A stretch of 64,000 nucleotides of DNA, from positions 1 to 64,000 of the forward strand of contig CANEVO010000007.1 in assembly GCA_947442255.1 (NCBI GenBank), read 5' to 3'. A model generated the notes under the pieces. The model saw nothing but the letters and a program-made list of their open reading frames with translations. It ran no database searches and had not been told where the DNA came from. A program made the translations under genes and the position numbers. This DNA comes from Opitutia bacterium. Lineage in GTDB: Bacteria > Verrucomicrobiota > Verrucomicrobiae > Opitutales > Opitutaceae. Below, piece after piece: positions 31,127 to 40,192 of the stretch. How positions within the stretch are numbered: position 1 is the stretch's first letter; each line of letters opens with the position of its first letter.

Positions 31127-31861
31127 ATGACACGAGTTCGCGTGAACCTGATCCTTTTCGAACCGGCGGAGATCAACGCCCCGCTCCCGCACCGGGACCG
31201 CCGCGCGCTCCACATCGTCGAAGTGCTGCGCTGCCGGAACGGCGATACGTTTGAAGCCGGTGTGATCAACGGCCCGCGTGGCAAGGCCACGCTCGCGGCC
31301 ACAACCGCCGAAGGCCTTGCGCTCACATTCTCCTGGGGTGACCTGCCTCCACCGCCCGACCCCGTCACGCTCATCGTTGGGCTGCCGCGTCCGCAAACCG
31401 CCCGCGACATCCTGCGCGACGCCACCACGCTGGGCGCAGGCGCGCTGCACTTTGTCCGGACCGAAAAGGCACCCGCCAGTTATGCGCAAAGCACCCTGTG
31501 GTCGTCCGGCGAATGGCGCCGCCACGTCATCGCCGGGGCCGAGCAGGCTGTCGCTACGCGCCTACCGGATGTCACGCATGGTGGCACGTTGGCCGGGGCC
31601 GTAGCCGCCGTCGCCGGTCCCGGCACGCGAATTGCCCTCGATAACTATGAAGCCCCGCAGCGGCTGAGCGATTGCCCGCTAGTGGCGGATGTTCCTCTCG
31701 CGCTCGCCATCGGAGCCGAGCGCGGGTGGTCGGCGGGGGAACGCGAGCTCTTGCGAAAACATGGCTTCACCTTCGCCCACCTCGGAACGCGCGTGCTGCG
31801 AACGGAAACCGCCGCCATCGCCGCCTTGGCGATCGTGCGAGCGAAACTGGGCCTGATGTAG
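31127..31861 (+). CDS. rsmE: 16S rRNA (uracil-1498-N3)-methyltransferase
   Basis: SPOUT-class methyltransferase that methylates U1498 of 16S rRNA using AdoMet. 244 residues. The N-terminal PUA-like part contains HRDRRALHIVEVLRCRNGD. The SPOUT knot has LIVGLPRPQTARDILRDATTLG, ALAIGAERGWSAGERELL (the IGPEGG region in altered form) and the C-terminal knot LGTRVLRTETAAIAALAIV. Start at 31127 (MTRVRVN); an ATG at 31097 would add ten residues. It converges with rsmD, 21 bases apart. Confidence 0.93.
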   Translation: MTRVRVNLILFEPAEINAPLPHRDRRALHIVEVLRCRNGDTFEAGVINGPRGKATLAATTAEGLALTFSWGDLPPPPDPVTLIVGLPRPQTARDILRDATTLGAGALHFVRTEKAPASYAQSTLWSSGEWRRHVIAGAEQAVATRLPDVTHGGTLAGAVAAVAGPGTRIALDNYEAPQRLSDCPLVADVPLALAIGAERGWSAGERELLRKHGFTFAHLGTRVLRTETAAIAALAIVRAKLGLM

Positions 31862-31882
31862 CTGCGCCCGGGCGGCACCCGA

Positions 31883-32461
31883 TCAGGGAAGCACCGCCGC
31901 CGTGCATTGGAAAAAACCGATCGTCGGCTGATGCGCCCCCTTGCCCAGCCGCCTGACCAGCGTCCATCCCGGTGGCGCGAGTTCGAGTTCCCCGGGATAT
32001 TCGAACACCACCACCGCGTCCGGTTTGGTCGCGAGCACCTCGGCCAAGCGAACGAACAAGGCCGGGACGATCTCGGAAATGATGTCGTAGGGCGGGTCGA
32101 TGAAAACGAGGTCGGGCACCTCGCCGGCGGGAATCGGCACGGAGCGGGCGTCACCCTGCAGCACCACCAAATCGCGCGAGTCGCGGCCCAAGCTCTTGCA
32201 GACGGCGGCAATATTCTGCCGCACGCAGGCCGCCGCTTTCGTATTCCGTTCGACAAATAGCCCGCCGGCGGCGCCTCGACTCAAAGCCTCAAGGCCATAC
32301 GCGCCGCTCCCGGCAAAAAGGTCCAAAAAGCGGGCCCCCGCCACCCGCGTCCCCAAGCTCGAAAACACCCGCTGTCGCATTCCATCCGTCGCCGGCCGCA
32401 CGGCATCGCCGGACGGCACCGAAAGCGTGATGCCACGGGCCACGCCACCGCTTATGCGCAT
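31883..32461 (-). CDS. rsmD: 16S rRNA (guanine-966-N2)-methyltransferase
   Basis: Methylates G966 of 16S rRNA during 30S assembly. 192 residues. It starts with the family pattern MRISGGVARGITL; AdoMet motif I is FLDLFAGSGAYGLEALSRGA, and the catalytic motif IV is VFIDPPY. Length is typical (180-200). Convergent with rsmE, so two rRNA methyltransferases end tail to tail. Confidence 0.94.
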   Translation of the reverse strand: MRISGGVARGITLSVPSGDAVRPATDGMRQRVFSSLGTRVAGARFLDLFAGSGAYGLEALSRGAAGGLFVERNTKAAACVRQNIAAVCKSLGRDSRDLVVLQGDARSVPIPAGEVPDLVFIDPPYDIISEIVPALFVRLAEVLATKPDAVVVFEYPGELELAPPGWTLVRRLGKGAHQPTIGFFQCTAAVLP

Positions 32462-33016
32462 GACCGCCTTTCCCCTGCCCCAGTTTCGAGCGCCGGATTC
32501 GCCCGCGGAACCTGTTTTACGCCGGCGCGTTTGAATCGACCATCAGACCCCGGCAAGTACGGAGCGGTTTGCGGCGGGCGGAAGACTGAATTCATACTAA
32601 GTGTCCACCGATGACACCGCCGCTCTCCGCCCGCTTCAACGGGAAAACTCTCCCCCGCCTGGTTGCAGCCACGAAAGCAGGCAGGGTTGCACCGAAATAT
32701 CCGCCTCGTGCATTTCTCTAACCGTCTTCAGATAAACGTGGGCTTACGTGGCTTAATCGAGAGGCCTGCGGCAAGTTCCGGGCGCGGCGAGCGACGATCG
32801 AAGAGTCGAACGTGGCGTAAAATTTGCATTTCGGGAACATCTGCGTCCGATCCTAAGGAACCGCCGGCTGCTGATTTGGTACAACATGGGCAACACAGCA
32901 TTGCACCAGCACCCTTTTCCGCCCATGTATGCCCCTCGCGCTCCCACCGACCGGGCCTTCCCGACCCTCCTTGGGTATGGGATGGAAATCCCGGTTTGTG
33001 CTTTTGCACCGACTTC
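32462..33016. other. intergenic region without recognised gene
   Basis: About 555 bases between rsmD and the Trp-Pro-rich protein, with lower GC than its surroundings (for example GTAAAATTTGCATTTCGGG near 32817). It must hold the start region of the Mla operon and of rsmD. I see no tRNA, convincing promoter, terminator or coding sequence. The frame of the downstream gene stays open back to 32663 but is low in conserved character. Confidence 0.5.
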
Positions 33017-34519
33017 ATGAATGCCTTTCGCTTGATCGTGTCCCTCGGCTTCGCCGCCGGGGTGAGCGAGATGCGCGCCTCAATCCAAGAGGGCGAGCGC
33101 AATGGGTGGCCCGTGATCGTTCGGCAGACGGACGACCCAAGGCTGATCCGGTCTTGGAGCGGAGCCGGCCCTTTCGCGTTTGGCCAGCCCGGTGCAGCGG
33201 GCGAAAGATGGAGCGGGTTTCGGCCCTTGTGGGTGCAGCGTCACAACGCCCAAGGGGACTTTCGATCCGGGGTTTTTCTCTATCCCCTCTTCAGCTACAG
33301 CGTGGACGAAAGCACCTACCGCTGGAGCGTGTTCGAGTTGATGCGGCGATCGGGGCGACGAGCCGGGGCGCCCGCACCGCAAAGCGATTTTGACCCTCGG
33401 GGAGACTTCGAGATCTGGCCTTTCTGGTTCTCCCGCCAGACCGGCGATCCCGACATGAGCTACCGGGCATTTTTTCCGTTCGGCGGCACGATCAAAAATA
33501 AACTCGGTTTCGAACGCCTCTCGTGGGTCTTGTTTCCGTTCTACGTCGAAAACGAAAAACGCGGTGCCGTCACCACGTCCACGCCGTGGCCGATCATCCG
33601 CGTGACCCGCGGCACCGCCCACGGCTGGGGGATATGGCCGCTCTTCAACTACGTTGATCGGCCCGGGGTATCTTCGACCGCGCATTATCTTTGGCCGCTG
33701 GGCTACAATGTCACTCGTCTCCCCACGCCCGACGATCCGCCGGGGACACCAGCCCGCCGCGATATCGGCGCCCTGCCGTTCTGGGCCCGCAGCACGGGTC
33801 CGGGCTATATCAACGAGAATTTTGGCTGGCCGTTTTTCGGCTATACCGATCGCACCCAGCCGCAACGCTATCACGAGAACCGGTATTTTTGGCCATTCCT
33901 TGTGCAGGGGCGGGGCGACGTGCACCACGTGAATCGCTGGGCTCCATTTTACACCCACTCGGTCATCAAGGGTTACGACAAGCAATGGTTCGCCTGGCCG
34001 CTCGTGCGGCGGGCGGTGTGGAGCAAAGACACCTTGGTGCGCACCCGGACCCAGGTGCTCTACTTTTTTTATTGGTCGGAGACGCAGCACCGCGCGGCGC
34101 AGCCGAGCGGACCTGCGGCGTCACTGACCCACGTCTGGCCCCTTTTTAGCAGCTGGAACGACGGCGCCGGCAACCGGCAATTCCAAATGCTCAGCCCCCT
34201 CGACGTTTTCTTTCCCGACAACGAGAAGATCCGCCACGCGTGGACGCCCTTTTTTGCGATCGTGCGTCATGCCCGGCAGGCGAGCGGCACCGTCCGCACC
34301 ACCGCGTTGTGGAACGCCATCACGTGGGAGGAGAACCGAGCCGAGGACCGCACGGAATTTCACCTCGGCCCCTTGCTGAGCGTCGCGACCCGCGGCGCGG
34401 AGACCCGGATCGCGCTTGGCAATGGCCTGCTCGGTTTCCAACGGGCCGCTTCGGGCTGGCGGACGTTCTGGTTAGATTTTCGCCCGAACCCCGCTACCAC
34501 CTCGCTGGCGTCCCGCTGA
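33017..34519 (+). CDS. Trp-Pro-rich repeat protein, first gene of the Mla operon
   Basis: 500 residues, family not recognised. The N-terminus (MNAFRLIVSLGFAAGVSEMRA) could be a weak signal peptide. The body carries at least nine aromatic-Pro motifs at irregular 25-60-residue spacing, for example EIWPFWFS, TPWPIIRV, GIWPLFNYV, YLWPLGYN, FGWPFFGYT, YFWPFLVQ, FAWPLVRR and HVWPLFSSW. Between them are short charged turns. This suggests repeated beta-strands or blades, such as a barrel or propeller exposed to lipid or carbohydrate. Its TGA is separated by one base from the MlaE start, so translation is coupled and a role with the Mla transporter is likely. Alternative starts upstream to 32663 look non-coding. 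Confidence 0.8.
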   Translation: MNAFRLIVSLGFAAGVSEMRASIQEGERNGWPVIVRQTDDPRLIRSWSGAGPFAFGQPGAAGERWSGFRPLWVQRHNAQGDFRSGVFLYPLFSYSVDESTYRWSVFELMRRSGRRAGAPAPQSDFDPRGDFEIWPFWFSRQTGDPDMSYRAFFPFGGTIKNKLGFERLSWVLFPFYVENEKRGAVTTSTPWPIIRVTRGTAHGWGIWPLFNYVDRPGVSSTAHYLWPLGYNVTRLPTPDDPPGTPARRDIGALPFWARSTGPGYINENFGWPFFGYTDRTQPQRYHENRYFWPFLVQGRGDVHHVNRWAPFYTHSVIKGYDKQWFAWPLVRRAVWSKDTLVRTRTQVLYFFYWSETQHRAAQPSGPAASLTHVWPLFSSWNDGAGNRQFQMLSPLDVFFPDNEKIRHAWTPFFAIVRHARQASGTVRTTALWNAITWEENRAEDRTEFHLGPLLSVATRGAETRIALGNGLLGFQRAASGWRTFWLDFRPNPATTSLASR

Positions 34520-34520
34520 C

Positions 34521-35273
34521 ATGAAACCACTTCTCCGCATTCTCGAAGGCTTCGGCAGCACCTGGCTGCTGCTCGTGCGCTCGCTTTCCTATGCGGGGAC
34601 GCTGCCGCGGCAGTTCCCCCGGTTCGTCGAGCAATGCTACCTGATTGGCTACACGACGCTGCCCATCGTGGCCATCCTGAGCTTCTTCATCGGCAGCGTG
34701 CTGGCGTTGCAGGCCGGCTACTCGATGCAGAATTTCGGCACCCAGCAATTCATCGGTTCCCTCGTCGGCCTCTCCATGGCCCGGGAACTCGGCCCCGTGA
34801 TGGTGGCGATTCTGCTCGCCGGCCGCGTCGGCTCGGCCATCGCCGCCGAGCTGGCGTCCATGAAGGTCTACCAGGAAATCGACGCGCTGGAGACCATGAA
34901 TATTCCGCCGGCGCGCATGCTCGTGCTGCCGCGGCTGGCGGCAGTCCTCGTGATGGTGCCGGTGCTCGCGATCATCGCCGACCTCGTCGGCTGGTTCGGC
35001 GGTGCGCTGGTCTCGAAGTACACCCGGATTATCAACATCGAGCCGGAGGCGTATTTCTCCGTGCTGCGTCAATACACGCATTTCAAGGACGTGATGAACG
35101 GCCTGCTCAAGGCCGAGGTCTTCGGCTTTGTGGTGGTGCTCGTCTGCTGCAACATCGGCCTCAACACCCGCGGCGGCCCGCGCGAGATCGGCGCCTCCGT
35201 CACGCGCGCCGTCGTCGTCTCCCTCATTCTGATCCTCGTGATCGATTATTTCCTCACCCAAGTCCTGATGTGA
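34521..35273 (+). CDS. mlaE: Mla-type phospholipid ABC transporter permease MlaE
   Basis: Inner-membrane permease of the MlaFEDB-type lipid transporter that helps keep outer-membrane lipid asymmetry. 250 residues, about five to six helices. Family motifs are LALQAGYSMQNFG, MARELGPVMVAILLAGRVGSAIAAEL and the cytoplasmic coupling region MKVYQEIDALETMNI, followed by YLxxPR-like MLVLPRLAAVLVM. It is coupled to the preceding Trp-Pro-rich gene (1 base) and to mlaF (2 bases). No mlaB or mlaC is in the operon. Confidence 0.95.
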   Translation: MKPLLRILEGFGSTWLLLVRSLSYAGTLPRQFPRFVEQCYLIGYTTLPIVAILSFFIGSVLALQAGYSMQNFGTQQFIGSLVGLSMARELGPVMVAILLAGRVGSAIAAELASMKVYQEIDALETMNIPPARMLVLPRLAAVLVMVPVLAIIADLVGWFGGALVSKYTRIINIEPEAYFSVLRQYTHFKDVMNGLLKAEVFGFVVVLVCCNIGLNTRGGPREIGASVTRAVVVSLILILVIDYFLTQVLM

Positions 35274-35275
35274 CC

Positions 35276-36088
35276 ATGGTCCCCTCGTCCTGCAGCCCCA
35301 CCCGCAATCCGTTCACCCAGGTCGAAAGCCCGGCGGTCGGCGTATCGATCGAGAAACTCAGCAAGAATTTCGGTGCGCTCACGGTGCTCAAGGACGTCAC
35401 GTTCACGGTCGAACCCGGCGAGATCTTCGTGCTCATGGGTCCGAGCGGCTCGGGCAAGAGCGTGCTCCTGAAACACATCGTCGGCCTCGAACGGCCCACC
35501 GCCGGCCGGGTCAACATCGACGGTCGCGATGCCGCCGCCGCGGACACACGCGAGCATGTGCGCATCGCCCTCGTGTTCCAGGCTGGCGCCCTCTTCAACT
35601 CGCTTTCCGTTTACGACAACCTCGCCCTCTACCCGCGCGAGCACCGGGTCGCCAACGAGGCCGGCATCCGCGAAAAAGTCATGCACGCCCTGCAGATCCT
35701 CTCGCTGGAGGGCACGGCGCAAAAATTTCCTTCCGAACTTTCCGGCGGCATGAAGAAGCGGGTCGCCATCGCCCGCGCCCTCGTGATGGAGCCGCAGCTC
35801 ATGCTTTACGACGAGCCCACCAGCGAGCTCGACCCCGTCATGTCCGCCACCATCAGCGAAATCATCGCCACGCTGAAGGAGGAGTATCATGTCACGACGA
35901 TCGTCGTTTCCCACGACCGCGAGCTCGCCCTCGGGATCGCCGATCGCGTCGGTATTCTGATGGGCGGCGCGCTGGTCAGCCTCGGGCCGCCCTCGGAGCT
36001 TCAGGCGCCGAAGGATCCGCGGGTGGCCGACTTCCTCAGCCCAAAAATCAATTTAAAGGATCCCCGTTTCAGACACTTGGAGACATAA
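35276..36088 (+). CDS. mlaF: Mla-type ABC transporter ATP-binding protein MlaF
   Basis: ATPase subunit of the phospholipid transporter, 270 residues. Walker A GPSGSGKS is at about 55-62, the Q-loop at VFQAGALFNSLSV, signature LSGGMKKRVAIARAL, and Walker B MLYDEPTSELDP (other MlaF proteins usually have TAGLDP). The switch His is in VVSHDRELA. About 20 residues precede the ABC domain. A C-terminal tail ends in KINLKDPRFRHLET. Start at 35276, two bases after the mlaE stop; mlaD begins three bases after this stop. Confidence 0.95.
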   Translation: MVPSSCSPTRNPFTQVESPAVGVSIEKLSKNFGALTVLKDVTFTVEPGEIFVLMGPSGSGKSVLLKHIVGLERPTAGRVNIDGRDAAAADTREHVRIALVFQAGALFNSLSVYDNLALYPREHRVANEAGIREKVMHALQILSLEGTAQKFPSELSGGMKKRVAIARALVMEPQLMLYDEPTSELDPVMSATISEIIATLKEEYHVTTIVVSHDRELALGIADRVGILMGGALVSLGPPSELQAPKDPRVADFLSPKINLKDPRFRHLET

Positions 36089-36091
36089 ACC

Positions 36092-37084
36092 ATGAAAGAC
36101 ATGCAACAAACCGCCCGCGTCGGGCTCTTCTTCCTGCTCGGACTCGCCCTCGTGTGGGTCACCTTCCAAACCCTCAGCGACGGAAAAGTCTTCCACGACA
36201 AAGGCTACAGCCTGATTGCCGGCTTCGAGAGCCTCAAAGAGCTCCGGGAGGGCGACGAAGTTCGCATGGCCGGCGTGAAAATCGGTTCGGTCGAAAAAAC
36301 CCGCCTCGCCGGCCGCCGCGCGGAGGCGGTGCTCCACATCGATCCCCAGGTCGCCATTAAGGCGGACGCGACCGCGTCCATCGTCATGGCCGGGCTCATC
36401 GGCACCAATTACATCAGCATCGATCTCGGCACCACGGCGGCCGCCACGCTCCGGGAAGGCGCTGAAATCCGCACCAATGTCACGCCCGACATCAACACCA
36501 TCATGTCCGATCTCGGCAACCTGGGCAAGAAGCTGGAAACCGCGCTCGGCAGCATCGACACGGCCTTGAACGGCGACGGGAAACAGCCGGGCCTGATGAA
36601 AAACATCAACCAACTGGTCTCCGACAACCACGACAACGTCACGGCCAGCATCGCGAACTTCAAGGACGTCTCGGACAAGCTCAACAAGGGCGAAGGCACT
36701 CTCGGGAAGCTGCTCAACGACTCCCAGCTGCACGACGTACTGGTCGCGACGATCAACGAGATCAAGGGCACCGCCACCGAAGCCAAAAGCTTCGTCGCCA
36801 ACGCCCAGACCATTGTCGACCAGGTCAAGGCGGGCAAGGGTACGCTCGGCGCGCTCGTGTATGACGACGCCACGGGCAACGACATCAAGGCTTCGGTGAA
36901 AAACATCCGCGAAATGTCCGACAAGATCGCGCGGGGCGAAGGCACCCTCGGCAAGCTCATCAACGACGACAGCACCCTGCGCGACGCACAGGCCATCATG
37001 AAGAAGGCGGACCGCGCCCTCGACGGTCTCGGAGACTCCGGGCCTATCACCGCGGTCGGCGTTGTCGCCAACGGGCTGTTCTGA
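36092..37084 (+). CDS. mlaD: MlaD/MCE-domain lipid-binding protein
   Basis: 330 residues. One N-terminal membrane helix (about 9-26, VGLFFLLGLALVWVTFQ) anchors a periplasmic MCE domain (about 35-125), with LKELREGDEVRMAGVKIGSV and a hydrophobic VMAGLIGTNYISI stretch forming the hexameric pore. The C-terminal ~200 residues are helical and contain three copies of a KGEGTLGKLLND-like motif (about 190, 250 and 288), as in longer Mla/Mce proteins that build a needle or tunnel. It is the last gene of the four-gene operon; a stem-loop follows. Confidence 0.93.
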   Translation: MKDMQQTARVGLFFLLGLALVWVTFQTLSDGKVFHDKGYSLIAGFESLKELREGDEVRMAGVKIGSVEKTRLAGRRAEAVLHIDPQVAIKADATASIVMAGLIGTNYISIDLGTTAAATLREGAEIRTNVTPDINTIMSDLGNLGKKLETALGSIDTALNGDGKQPGLMKNINQLVSDNHDNVTASIANFKDVSDKLNKGEGTLGKLLNDSQLHDVLVATINEIKGTATEAKSFVANAQTIVDQVKAGKGTLGALVYDDATGNDIKASVKNIREMSDKIARGEGTLGKLINDDSTLRDAQAIMKKADRALDGLGDSGPITAVGVVANGLF

Positions 37085-37090
37085 GCAAAG

Positions 37091-37124
37091 GGCGGCGAAA
37101 AACCACTGGGGGTTTTCCGCCGCC
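37091..37124. terminator. long stem-loop between convergent mlaD and argG
   Basis: GGCGGCGAAAAACC and GGTTTTCCGCCGCC form a 14-bp stem with a single mismatch around a six-base loop. There is no T tract on either side, so it may act as a weak bidirectional terminator or a 3' stabiliser. Confidence 0.55.
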
Positions 37125-37133
37125 GGCAGGCCA

Positions 37134-38360
37134 TCAGACTTTCGGGCCGCCCTGCGCGATGTTGCGCGCGCGGAGCCGCAGACCGTTCAGCCGGATGAAG
37201 CCCGTCGCGTCGCTCTGGTTGTACCAGCTCTTCACACCCTCCATCGACGCGATGTTCATGTCGTAGAGCGAATATTTCGATTTCCGTCCGCAGGTGATGA
37301 TATTGCCCTTGTAGAGCTTGAGGCGGACGGTGCCGGTGACGTAGCGCTGGCTTTCGTCGACCAGGGCCTGCAGCGCCTCGCGTTCCGGGGCGAACCAGAA
37401 CCCGTAGTAGACCAGCTCGGCATACTTGGGAATGAGCGAGTCCCGCAGATGCATGACCTCGCGGTCCATCGTGAGGGATTCCACCTGCCGGTGCGCCTGC
37501 ATCAGGATCGTGCCGCCCGGCGTTTCATAAACGCCGCGGCTCTTCATGCCGACGAAGCGATTCTCGACGAGGTCCACGCGGCCGATGCCGTGCTTGCCGC
37601 CGAGCTTGTTCAACGTCTTCAAGACGCCGGCCGGGCTGAGTTTCCGCCCGTCGACGGCGACGCAGTTGCCCTGCACGAAATCGAGTTCGACGTATTCCGC
37701 CTTGTTGGGCGCGTCCTCGGGCGAAACCGAGAGTTTGAACATCCCCTTGTTCGCCTTCGTCGTGGGATCGAACCACGGATCCTCGAGAATCCCCGCCTCG
37801 TAGGAAATATGGAGGAGGTTGCGATCCATCGAATAGGGCTTCTTGAGCGACGCCTCGACCGGAATCTTGTGCCTGGCACAGTAGTCGATCATCTCGACGC
37901 GGCCGGGAAATTCGTTGCGGAAGGTATCGATCTTCCACGGCGCGAGAATCGTGAGCCGCGGGGCGAGCGCCATGTAGGTCAGCTCAAAGCGGCACTGGTC
38001 GTTGCCCTTGCCGGTCGCACCGTGCGCCACGGTGTCGGCCTTCTCCTTCTTCGCGATGTCGATCTGGGCCTTGGCGATCAGGGGGCGGGCAATCGACGTG
38101 CCCAGATAATACTGGCCCTCGTAAATCGCGTTCGCGCGAATCATCGGGAAGATGAAGTCCCGGGCAAATTCCTCAACCAGATCGAGCGTGTAGTGCTTCG
38201 CCGCACCAGTCTTACGCGCCTTCTGGGGCAGCCCCCGCAGTTCCTCCTCCTGGCCGATGTCGGCGGCAAAGGTGACGATTTCCGCGTCGTAGGTTTCGCG
38301 GAGCCACTTGACGATGACGGACGTGTCGAGGCCGCCCGAGTAAGCGAGGACGATTTTCAT
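37134..38360 (-). CDS. argG: argininosuccinate synthase
   Basis: Condenses citrulline and aspartate using ATP. 408 residues from the ATG at 38360. The ATP-pyrophosphatase P-loop is AYSGGLDTS (residues 6-14). [46 protein letters not shown], and [11 protein letters not shown] are all diagnostic. A start at 38414 would add 18 atypical residues. First of the arginine genes, separated from argF by a pilin-like gene on the other strand. Confidence 0.97.
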   Translation of the reverse strand: MKIVLAYSGGLDTSVIVKWLRETYDAEIVTFAADIGQEEELRGLPQKARKTGAAKHYTLDLVEEFARDFIFPMIRANAIYEGQYYLGTSIARPLIAKAQIDIAKKEKADTVAHGATGKGNDQCRFELTYMALAPRLTILAPWKIDTFRNEFPGRVEMIDYCARHKIPVEASLKKPYSMDRNLLHISYEAGILEDPWFDPTTKANKGMFKLSVSPEDAPNKAEYVELDFVQGNCVAVDGRKLSPAGVLKTLNKLGGKHGIGRVDLVENRFVGMKSRGVYETPGGTILMQAHRQVESLTMDREVMHLRDSLIPKYAELVYYGFWFAPEREALQALVDESQRYVTGTVRLKLYKGNIITCGRKSKYSLYDMNIASMEGVKSWYNQSDATGFIRLNGLRLRARNIAQGGPKV

Positions 38361-38632
38361 GGAGAACCGAGTGTGGAGAACTCGCGCCGTGGCGCGCAAA
38401 ATAAAAGCGCGCATCTTTCACCAGGTCGCGCGCCGCCGGCTTTTCGCACCAGCGCGGAGCCGGCCTTTCGGACACAAGCGCGGAAACACGTAGCCGTCGG
38501 GGCGAATCCCACGCAGGGAAATTGACGCCGCGTTTACGCCTGCGGCGTTGAGCTAGCTGAACCCGGAGTGCAGACTGGGACTGCGTCAGATCGGACCATC
38601 ATCTCGTTTTCCTCCCCGGCTTACGTTCTTTC

Positions 38633-39115
38633 ATGCACACCCCACTCCACCGCGAACGGCGGTCAAACCGCGCCGGGTTCACTCTCGTCGAGATCATGAT
38701 CGTCGTGGTGATCATCGGTCTCCTCGCGGCCCTGGCGATTCCCGCCTTTCAGCGCGTCCGCGAAAACGCCCAGAGCACCCGCCTTATCTCCGATCTTCGC
38801 ACCTTCGCCCAGGCATTCGAAACCTATGCGATGAAAAATGGCGACTGGCCGCCCAACGCCGGAACCGGGGTCGTGCCCACCGGCATGTCGGGGAAATTAA
38901 AGGACGCCGCGTGGACGACCGCGAAAAATTCGGTTGGAGGCCGCTGGAACTGGGATCGCAACAACTACGGCGGCGCTGCCGTGATATCGGCGGCCAATGT
39001 CACGGCATCGGATGCCCAAATGACGGCGATCGATGCCAAAATCGATGACGGCGATCTGACCACCGGCCGTTTCCAAAAGGTCAGCGGACGCTTCTGTTAC
39101 ATCCTCGAGGAATAA
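38633..39115 (+). CDS. type IV pilin-like / type II secretion pseudopilin
   Basis: 160 residues. The prepilin peptidase site is NRAG|FTLVEIMIVVVIIGLLAALAI after a 14-residue basic leader, with the fifth-position Glu. The rest is a short globular domain with Trp-rich loops (WPPNAG, WNWDRNNYGG) and one Cys near the C-terminus. It might be a structural minor pilin or a DUF1559/Opitutus-type pseudopilin. It is alone between argG and argF, without assembly genes nearby; the PilT-like ATPase at 5-6 kb is the only other pilus gene in the window. Confidence 0.88.
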   Translation: MHTPLHRERRSNRAGFTLVEIMIVVVIIGLLAALAIPAFQRVRENAQSTRLISDLRTFAQAFETYAMKNGDWPPNAGTGVVPTGMSGKLKDAAWTTAKNSVGGRWNWDRNNYGGAAVISAANVTASDAQMTAIDAKIDDGDLTTGRFQKVSGRFCYILEE

Positions 39116-39196
39116 GGCTGCACCCGGGGTGCCCACGGGCCCTTGTCGGAAGATCGGCGAAATGGCCGCCGGGTGCGATGTCCGCAGGCGTGCCGC

Positions 39197-40135
39197 TCAC
39201 TTCACCGCCACCAACTGAGCCAGAATCGCCTTCTGCATGTGCAGTCGGTTTTCCGCCTGGTCGAAAATAATCGAGCGGGGATTGGCCAGAACTTCCGGCA
39301 TCACTTCCTCTCCGGCGTGGGCCGGCAGGCAATGCATGAACAACGCGTCGGGCTTGGCCGCCGCGAAGAGTTTTCCCGTCACGGCATAGGGCGACATCAC
39401 GCGGATGCGTTCCTTGGTTTCCTCCTCCTTGCCCATGCTCACCCAGACGTCGGTGTAGACGACATCCGCGCCGCGCACCGCTTCCGCGGGATCCGTCGTA
39501 AATTGATAGCCACCCGCGAAACCTTCTTTCGCGAGTTGCGCGTTGAATTCCGCCGAGGGCTCGAAGCCCTTCGGTCCGGCGAGCGAAATCTTCATGCCAA
39601 AAAGATTGGCGCCGAGGATCCACGAATTCGCCATGTTGCACGCCGTGTCGCCGAGAAATGCGATCTTCCGCCCGCGCAGCGCCCCGACCAGATCGTCGCC
39701 CTGCGCCCAGCGCTCCGCCATGGTAAAGGCGTCGGTATAGATCTGGCAGGGATGCAAAAAATCCGTGAGGGCGTTGATCACCGGCACCGTGCCCGCCGCC
39801 GCCAGCCGCTCCAGCTCCGCGTGGTCGAACGTGCGCACGATCAGGCCGTGCACAAAACGGGAAAGCACCCGGGCGGTGTCTTCCACCGTCTCGCCCCGGC
39901 CGAGTTGGATGTCATTCTTATTCAGAAACAGCGGGTTTCCGCCTAGTTCGTGAATGCCCACCTCGAAGGATACGCGCGTCCGCGTCGACGACTTTGAAAA
40001 GATCATGGCCCAAGTTTGCCCCGCGAGCGGCACGGGCGACTTTCGGCCCCGGGTCTGCTTCAAGGTGCGGGCCAGCGCGAACAACGCCGGCAACTCGGAT
40101 GGCTTGAAGTCGGTCTCCTTGAGAAAATGCTTCAT
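39197..40135 (-). CDS. argF: ornithine carbamoyltransferase
   Basis: Transfers the carbamoyl group from carbamoyl phosphate to ornithine, giving citrulline. 312 residues. Carbamoyl-phosphate site FSKSSTRTRVSFE, then FLHPCQIYTDA, the ornithine-side DVWVSMGKEEE, and HCLPAH carrying the conserved Cys are all present. It follows argD by 57 bases in an argB-argD-argF unit. The HCLPAH and DVWVSMG loops identify ornithine rather than acetylornithine or aspartate as acceptor. Confidence 0.97.
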   Translation of the reverse strand: MKHFLKETDFKPSELPALFALARTLKQTRGRKSPVPLAGQTWAMIFSKSSTRTRVSFEVGIHELGGNPLFLNKNDIQLGRGETVEDTARVLSRFVHGLIVRTFDHAELERLAAAGTVPVINALTDFLHPCQIYTDAFTMAERWAQGDDLVGALRGRKIAFLGDTACNMANSWILGANLFGMKISLAGPKGFEPSAEFNAQLAKEGFAGGYQFTTDPAEAVRGADVVYTDVWVSMGKEEETKERIRVMSPYAVTGKLFAAAKPDALFMHCLPAHAGEEVMPEVLANPRSIIFDQAENRLHMQKAILAQLVAVK

Positions 40136-40192
40136 CGAAACGGACGGATGTAAGCGCCCGGGCCGGCGCTCACGAGTGAAAAATACTCCCGT

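Noticed and set aside
32580..32640. GTGTCCACC-like sequence resembling an insertion-sequence end
   Set aside because: No matching inverted repeat or transposase fragment was found in the 555-base gap.
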